From the NCBI GenBank assembly GCA_910577045.1, contig CAJTLB010000001.1, forward strand, positions 62,001-126,000: a stretch of 64,000 nt of DNA, read 5' to 3'. Both the position numbers and the translations under genes were made by a program. This document shows positions 60,329 to 64,000 of the stretch, piece after piece. The notes below the pieces were generated by a model. That model worked only from the letters and a program-made list of their open reading frames with translations, searched no databases and had not been told where the DNA came from. The DNA is from an uncultured Lachnospiraceae bacterium. GTDB lineage: Bacteria > Bacillota > Clostridia > Lachnospirales > Lachnospiraceae. Position 1 is the first letter of the stretch; each line of letters opens with the position of its first letter.

Positions 60329-61158
60329 AAGAAAAGAAAACGAATTGGCCAGTTATGGTGTTATTGCTTTTAGGGCTTTCCACCATTGCTTTTCCGCTTT
60401 ATATGACAGTTATCATTGCATTTAAAAAGCCTTCTGAAATGACAAACAGTATTAGCGGCATTTTATCTCTGCCAAAAAGTTGGAGCTTGGATAATTTTGC
60501 GGAGGCAATGCGGGTAACAGATTTTTGGCATTCTATTAGTTATAGCCTTTTAATTACAATAATTACCGTAGTATTGTCAATAGCACTTCATTCTTTAATG
60601 GGATATGTGCTTGGAAGGACAAAAGCAAAAAGTAAATTTTATAATTTTATCTATTTGTTTATTGTAAGCGGCATGTTTGTGCCATTTGCGATATTAATGA
60701 TGCCACTTGCAAAACAGACAGCAGAAATGGGAATTGCAAATTGGTTTGGCGTTATTTTATTATATGTGGTATTTTATATGCCAATGAATGTATTACTTTA
60801 TACAGGCTATTTAGTGAATATTCCGTTTGCCTTAGAAGAAGCAGCAAGAGTAGATGGTTCCTCTACATGGAGGACATATTGGAAAATTATTTTCCCTATT
60901 ATGAAACCAATGCACGCTACGGTAGCTGTTTTAACAGCGTTAGCAGTATGGAATGATGTAATGACCCCTTTGGTTATTATGGCAGGTTCCAATAAAAATA
61001 CTCTTCCATTAGCGCAGTTGAATTTCCAGACACAATTTGGGGCAAACTATAATTTAGCATTTGCGTCTTATTTACTTTCTATGATACCAATTTTAATTTT
61101 TTATTTGGTTTGCCAAAAACAGATATTAAATGGTGTTACGAATGGCGCGGTAAAATAA
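60325..61158 (+). CDS. ABC sugar transporter permease, MalG type
   Basis: A 277-residue permease with six helices and the EAA loop EEAARVDGSSTWRTYWKIIFPIMKP. It starts within the end of the upstream permease gene after AAAGGAGG and ends 19 bp before the alpha-galactosidase gene. It completes the membrane channel of the importer. Confidence 0.93.
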   Translation: MKEKKTNWPVMVLLLLGLSTIAFPLYMTVIIAFKKPSEMTNSISGILSLPKSWSLDNFAEAMRVTDFWHSISYSLLITIITVVLSIALHSLMGYVLGRTKAKSKFYNFIYLFIVSGMFVPFAILMMPLAKQTAEMGIANWFGVILLYVVFYMPMNVLLYTGYLVNIPFALEEAARVDGSSTWRTYWKIIFPIMKPMHATVAVLTALAVWNDVMTPLVIMAGSNKNTLPLAQLNFQTQFGANYNLAFASYLLSMIPILIFYLVCQKQILNGVTNGAVK

Positions 61159-61177
61159 ATACAATATGAGGTGAAAT

Positions 61178-63349
61178 ATGGCAATTTTACATAATGAAGA
61201 ACGTCAACTTTTTACATTGCACACGAAACATTCTACTTATCAGATGAAAATTGATGCGTATGGGTATCTTATCCATTTATATTATGGGGAAAGAATCCAA
61301 GAAAATATGGAATATTTAATTACCTATTATGATAGAGGATTTTCAGGGAACCCATATGAGGAAAGAGAAGGAAGAAAATATTCTCTTGATGTATTGCCGC
61401 AAGAATACCCATCGCTCGGGACTGGGGATTACCGCGGCAGCGCGCTGATAATAAGGAATATTGATGGCACAGAATGTTGTAATCTCCATTATAAAGGCTA
61501 TCAGATAAAAAAGGGCAAATATGCACTGAAAGGCTTACCTGCCGTTTATGCAGAAAAGGCAGAAACTTTGGAACTTGATATGGAAGATAGGGTGAGCCAT
61601 GTACAGGTCCGTTTATTATACGGGGTATTAGAAGAAGAGGATATTATTACAAGGAGTGCCATTATTGTAAATGGAGGTAAGTCAGAAATTATAATTGAGA
61701 AGGCAGGTTCTGCCTGTTTGGATATGTTGTATGGGACATATGACTGTATTAGTTTTTATGGAAGGCATGCTATGGAACGTCTATTCCAGAAAACAGAAAT
61801 CACCCATGGAAATTATAGTATTGGAAGCCGGAGAGGGACTTCTAGCCATCAATATAATCCAGCCGTGATTTTAGCAGGGCAAAATACCACAGAAGATTAT
61901 GGGGATTGTTATGGCATGGTTTTTGTCTATAGTGGCGGATTTCAGTTTGAGGCAGAAAAAGACCAATTTGGGCTTACTAGGGCTATTATGGGTCTGCAGC
62001 CAGATCAATTTTCTTATCCATTAAAAGAAGGAGAGGAATTTTATGTGCCAGAAACCATTCTTTCTTTTTCAAAGAAAGGGTTTTCTAGGTTATCAAAACA
62101 GTTCCATACTTGTATCCGCGACCATATTTGTAGAGGAAAGTTTAAGGATCAAGTGAGGCCAGTGCTAATTAATAGCTGGGAGGGGGCTTATTTTGATTTT
62201 AACGGCGATACCATAGTAAGGCTTGCAAAAGATGCAAAAGAACTTGGAATGGATATGGTAGTTATGGATGATGGGTGGTTTGGAAAACGGGATAATGATA
62301 ATAGCGGGCTTGGGGATTGGCAGGTAAATGAGAAAAAATTGGGGTGTTCACTTAAAGAATTAATTGATAAAGTAAACCAAGAAGGAATTAAGTTTGGCAT
62401 TTGGATTGAGCCAGAAATGGTTTCAGAAGATAGTGATTTATACAGGGCACATAAAGACTGGGCACTCCAAATCCCTGGAAGGAAGCCTGTATATGGCAGG
62501 AACCAGCTTGTGCTTGATTTTTCTAGGGAAGAAGTAAGAAATTATGTTTTCCAAGAAATCTGCAAGGTATTAGATTGTGGGAAAGTAGATTATGTAAAGT
62601 GGGATATGAACCGTAGTTTATCCGATATTTATTCTACAGAGAGGCTGCCAGGGACAGTATTATACGATTATATGTTAGGAGTTTATGATTTTTTGGAAAA
62701 GTTAATAAAACGTTATCCAGATTTATTGTTAGAAGGATGTAGTGGAGGAGGCGGAAGGTTTGATGCAGGCATGTTGTATTATGCGCCGCAGATTTGGTGT
62801 AGTGATAATACAGATGCAGTAGATAGAATAAAAATCCAATATGGGACGTCTTTCTTTTATCCAATTTCCACAGTAGGTTCTCATGTGTCTGCTGTCCCAA
62901 ATCATCAAACTGGCAGGGTGACAAGCTTACAAACAAGAGGGATTGTAGCAATGGCAGGCACATTTGGCTATGAATTGGATCCTGATAAGATAAGCAAAGA
63001 AGAAAGAGAAGAAATTAAAGGGCAAATAATAACATATAAAAAATATGCAAGTTTAATACAAACAGGAGAGTATTATCGTCTGTCCAACCCATTTTCTGAT
63101 CCTTATGCGGCGTGGATGTTTGTATCAAAGGATAAAAAGCATATATTACTCAATATTGTGGTGACAGAAATCCATGGGAATATGGAAGTTAGTTTTGTAA
63201 AATTAAAAGGCCTTCAAACAGGCGCATTTTATTGTGATACTGCAACAGGAAAAGTATACCAAGCCGATGCGTTAATGGCAGCAGGAATTCCAATTCCATT
63301 TGAGCTGGGGGAATTTTGTTCCTATCAAATCGAATTTTTGCTTCAGTAA
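61178..63349 (+). CDS. Alpha-galactosidase, GH36
   Basis: A 723-residue GH36 enzyme that removes alpha-1,6-linked galactose from melibiose, raffinose and stachyose. It has an N-terminal beta domain, then the catalytic barrel with VVMDDGWFGKRDND, FGIWIEPEMVS, the nucleophile Asp476 in DYVKWDMNR and acid/base Asp543 in WCSDNTDAVDR; GCSGGGGRFD is also present. There is no signal peptide, so it is cytoplasmic and acts on imported sugar. Ribosome site TGAGGTG. Confidence 0.95.
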   Translation: MAILHNEERQLFTLHTKHSTYQMKIDAYGYLIHLYYGERIQENMEYLITYYDRGFSGNPYEEREGRKYSLDVLPQEYPSLGTGDYRGSALIIRNIDGTECCNLHYKGYQIKKGKYALKGLPAVYAEKAETLELDMEDRVSHVQVRLLYGVLEEEDIITRSAIIVNGGKSEIIIEKAGSACLDMLYGTYDCISFYGRHAMERLFQKTEITHGNYSIGSRRGTSSHQYNPAVILAGQNTTEDYGDCYGMVFVYSGGFQFEAEKDQFGLTRAIMGLQPDQFSYPLKEGEEFYVPETILSFSKKGFSRLSKQFHTCIRDHICRGKFKDQVRPVLINSWEGAYFDFNGDTIVRLAKDAKELGMDMVVMDDGWFGKRDNDNSGLGDWQVNEKKLGCSLKELIDKVNQEGIKFGIWIEPEMVSEDSDLYRAHKDWALQIPGRKPVYGRNQLVLDFSREEVRNYVFQEICKVLDCGKVDYVKWDMNRSLSDIYSTERLPGTVLYDYMLGVYDFLEKLIKRYPDLLLEGCSGGGGRFDAGMLYYAPQIWCSDNTDAVDRIKIQYGTSFFYPISTVGSHVSAVPNHQTGRVTSLQTRGIVAMAGTFGYELDPDKISKEEREEIKGQIITYKKYASLIQTGEYYRLSNPFSDPYAAWMFVSKDKKHILLNIVVTEIHGNMEVSFVKLKGLQTGAFYCDTATGKVYQADALMAAGIPIPFELGEFCSYQIEFLLQ

Positions 63350-63389
63350 AAGAAAAGAATAGATAAGTAATAGAAAGGGCATGGATATA

Positions 63390-64000
63390 ATGGAACAAAA
63401 CGATTACATTACAAATGCAGAAAATGAGGATACTTATTTCCGGCGGTTTAGTAAGTATTTTGATGAATTAAAATGGCTGTATCAAGAATTATATGAAAAT
63501 GATGCTATGTTTGCTGAATTATGTGTAAAAATTAAGAGATTCTATTTAATAAGGGAAGAGGAATTAAAAAAAAGAGATAGACAGAGAGAAAAAAATCCAG
63601 ATTGGTATAAGAAAAATGATATGCTTGGCATAATGTTTTATATTGATAATTTTGCCAATACAATAAATGGAGTAAAGGAAAAGTTAGGATATTTAGAACA
63701 ATGTAATGTGAATTATATTCATCTTATGCCTTTTTTGGATTCTCCAAAAGGAAGTTCTGATGGCGGCTATGCAGTAGCTGATTTTAGGAAAGTGCAGCCA
63801 GAACTTGGCACCATGGATGATTTAGAGGCTCTAACAGCAGAGTGCCATAAGAAAAATATAAATGTCTGTATGGATTTTGTAATGAACCATACTTCCGATC
63901 AGCATGAATGGGCAAAAAAAGCAAGAAATGGGGATAGGGAGTATATGAACCGGTATTTCTTTTTTGATAATGATACCATACCAAGGCAGTATGAAGAAAC
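63390..64000 (+). CDS. GH13 amylosucrase-like enzyme (3' truncated by window)
   Basis: The first ~203 residues of a GH13 enzyme; the frame is open to the window end. It has an N-terminal helical domain of ~100 residues (DTYFRRFSKYFDELKWLYQELY), as in amylosucrases, then the barrel start LGIMFYIDNFANTINGVKEKLGYLEQCNVNYIHLMP, DGGYAVADFRKVQPELGTMDD and MDFVMNHTSDQHEW. This is the GH13_4 pattern, which acts on sucrose. After alpha-galactosidase frees sucrose from raffinose, this enzyme could process it. ATG 63390 is chosen over 63381, which lies one base from the AAAGGG site. Confidence 0.85.
   Translation, partial: MEQNDYITNAENEDTYFRRFSKYFDELKWLYQELYENDAMFAELCVKIKRFYLIREEELKKRDRQREKNPDWYKKNDMLGIMFYIDNFANTINGVKEKLGYLEQCNVNYIHLMPFLDSPKGSSDGGYAVADFRKVQPELGTMDDLEALTAECHKKNINVCMDFVMNHTSDQHEWAKKARNGDREYMNRYFFFDNDTIPRQYEE

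Noticed and set aside
1..64000. CRISPR arrays, rRNA or tRNA genes
   Set aside because: No regularly spaced direct repeats with unique spacers and no cloverleaf or rRNA signature was recognised; the tandem repeats seen are contiguous.

Overview
The window reads as the chromosome of a low-GC, Gram-positive, spore-forming anaerobe of the Clostridia, most likely a gut Lachnospiraceae. The basis is gene content and order: an IreB-RuvX-DUF1292-RNase J-TrmR-U32 block, sigma K, a WalK-like kinase with a GerMN lipoprotein, PflA-like radical SAM and FucO-type enzymes, and strong AGGAGG ribosome sites. The species is not claimed. Almost all of the sequence is coding.

Layout. 1-1114: the 3' part of a TetM-like ribosomal-protection GTPase fused to a NYN domain. 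1180-10175: one chemosensory operon (PAS histidine kinase, REC-HD-GYP, CheR, CheB, CheY, CheA, CheW and a receptor with almost no outer domain). 10215-15475, minus strand: TPR lipoprotein, HflX, TrkA, TrkH. 15586-18997: a 69-bp tandem repeat, dihydrofolate reductase, IlvE, a radical SAM protein and a small DMT protein. 19077-25053: ComEA, a two-component system, a GerMN lipoprotein and ComEC. 25181-32492: topoisomerase III, AI-2E-type membrane protein, PrmA, RsmE, NifS and ThiI. 32626-39802: an HPr-like protein, MtaB and the IreB-to-U32 housekeeping block. 54064-57070: FucO and an AAA-ATPase/PD-(D/E)XK protein. 57172-64000: an AraC regulator and an alpha-galactoside uptake and hydrolysis operon ending in a GH13 enzyme cut by the window.

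The main discovery is at 39880-53891. The sigma K gene is split inside the recognition helix of region 4.2. Its first 188 codons end at 40443. Its last 23 codons lie 13.4 kb downstream at 53820-53891. Joining the halves at a shared TA gives an uninterrupted 211-residue sigma K reading ...GISRSY-VSRLEKKALKKL. The 13,376-bp intervening DNA is therefore a skin-like, developmentally excisable element. It encodes three tandem serine recombinases, the last ending 9 bp before the junction. It also carries a small DUF6870-like protein and one 2,813-residue secreted protein with two SGNH hydrolase domains and wall-binding repeats. The two junctions carry near-identical 19-bp inverted arms that abut the TA. 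The sigma K start lacks a pro-sequence, and a sigma E-like promoter lies inside the preceding terminator hairpin. Control of sigma K by excision would then be the main switch.

A second unusual signal is that three genes (comEC, the DUF6870-like gene and the middle recombinase) have ATA where the start codon should be, each at normal distance from a good Shine-Dalgarno site.
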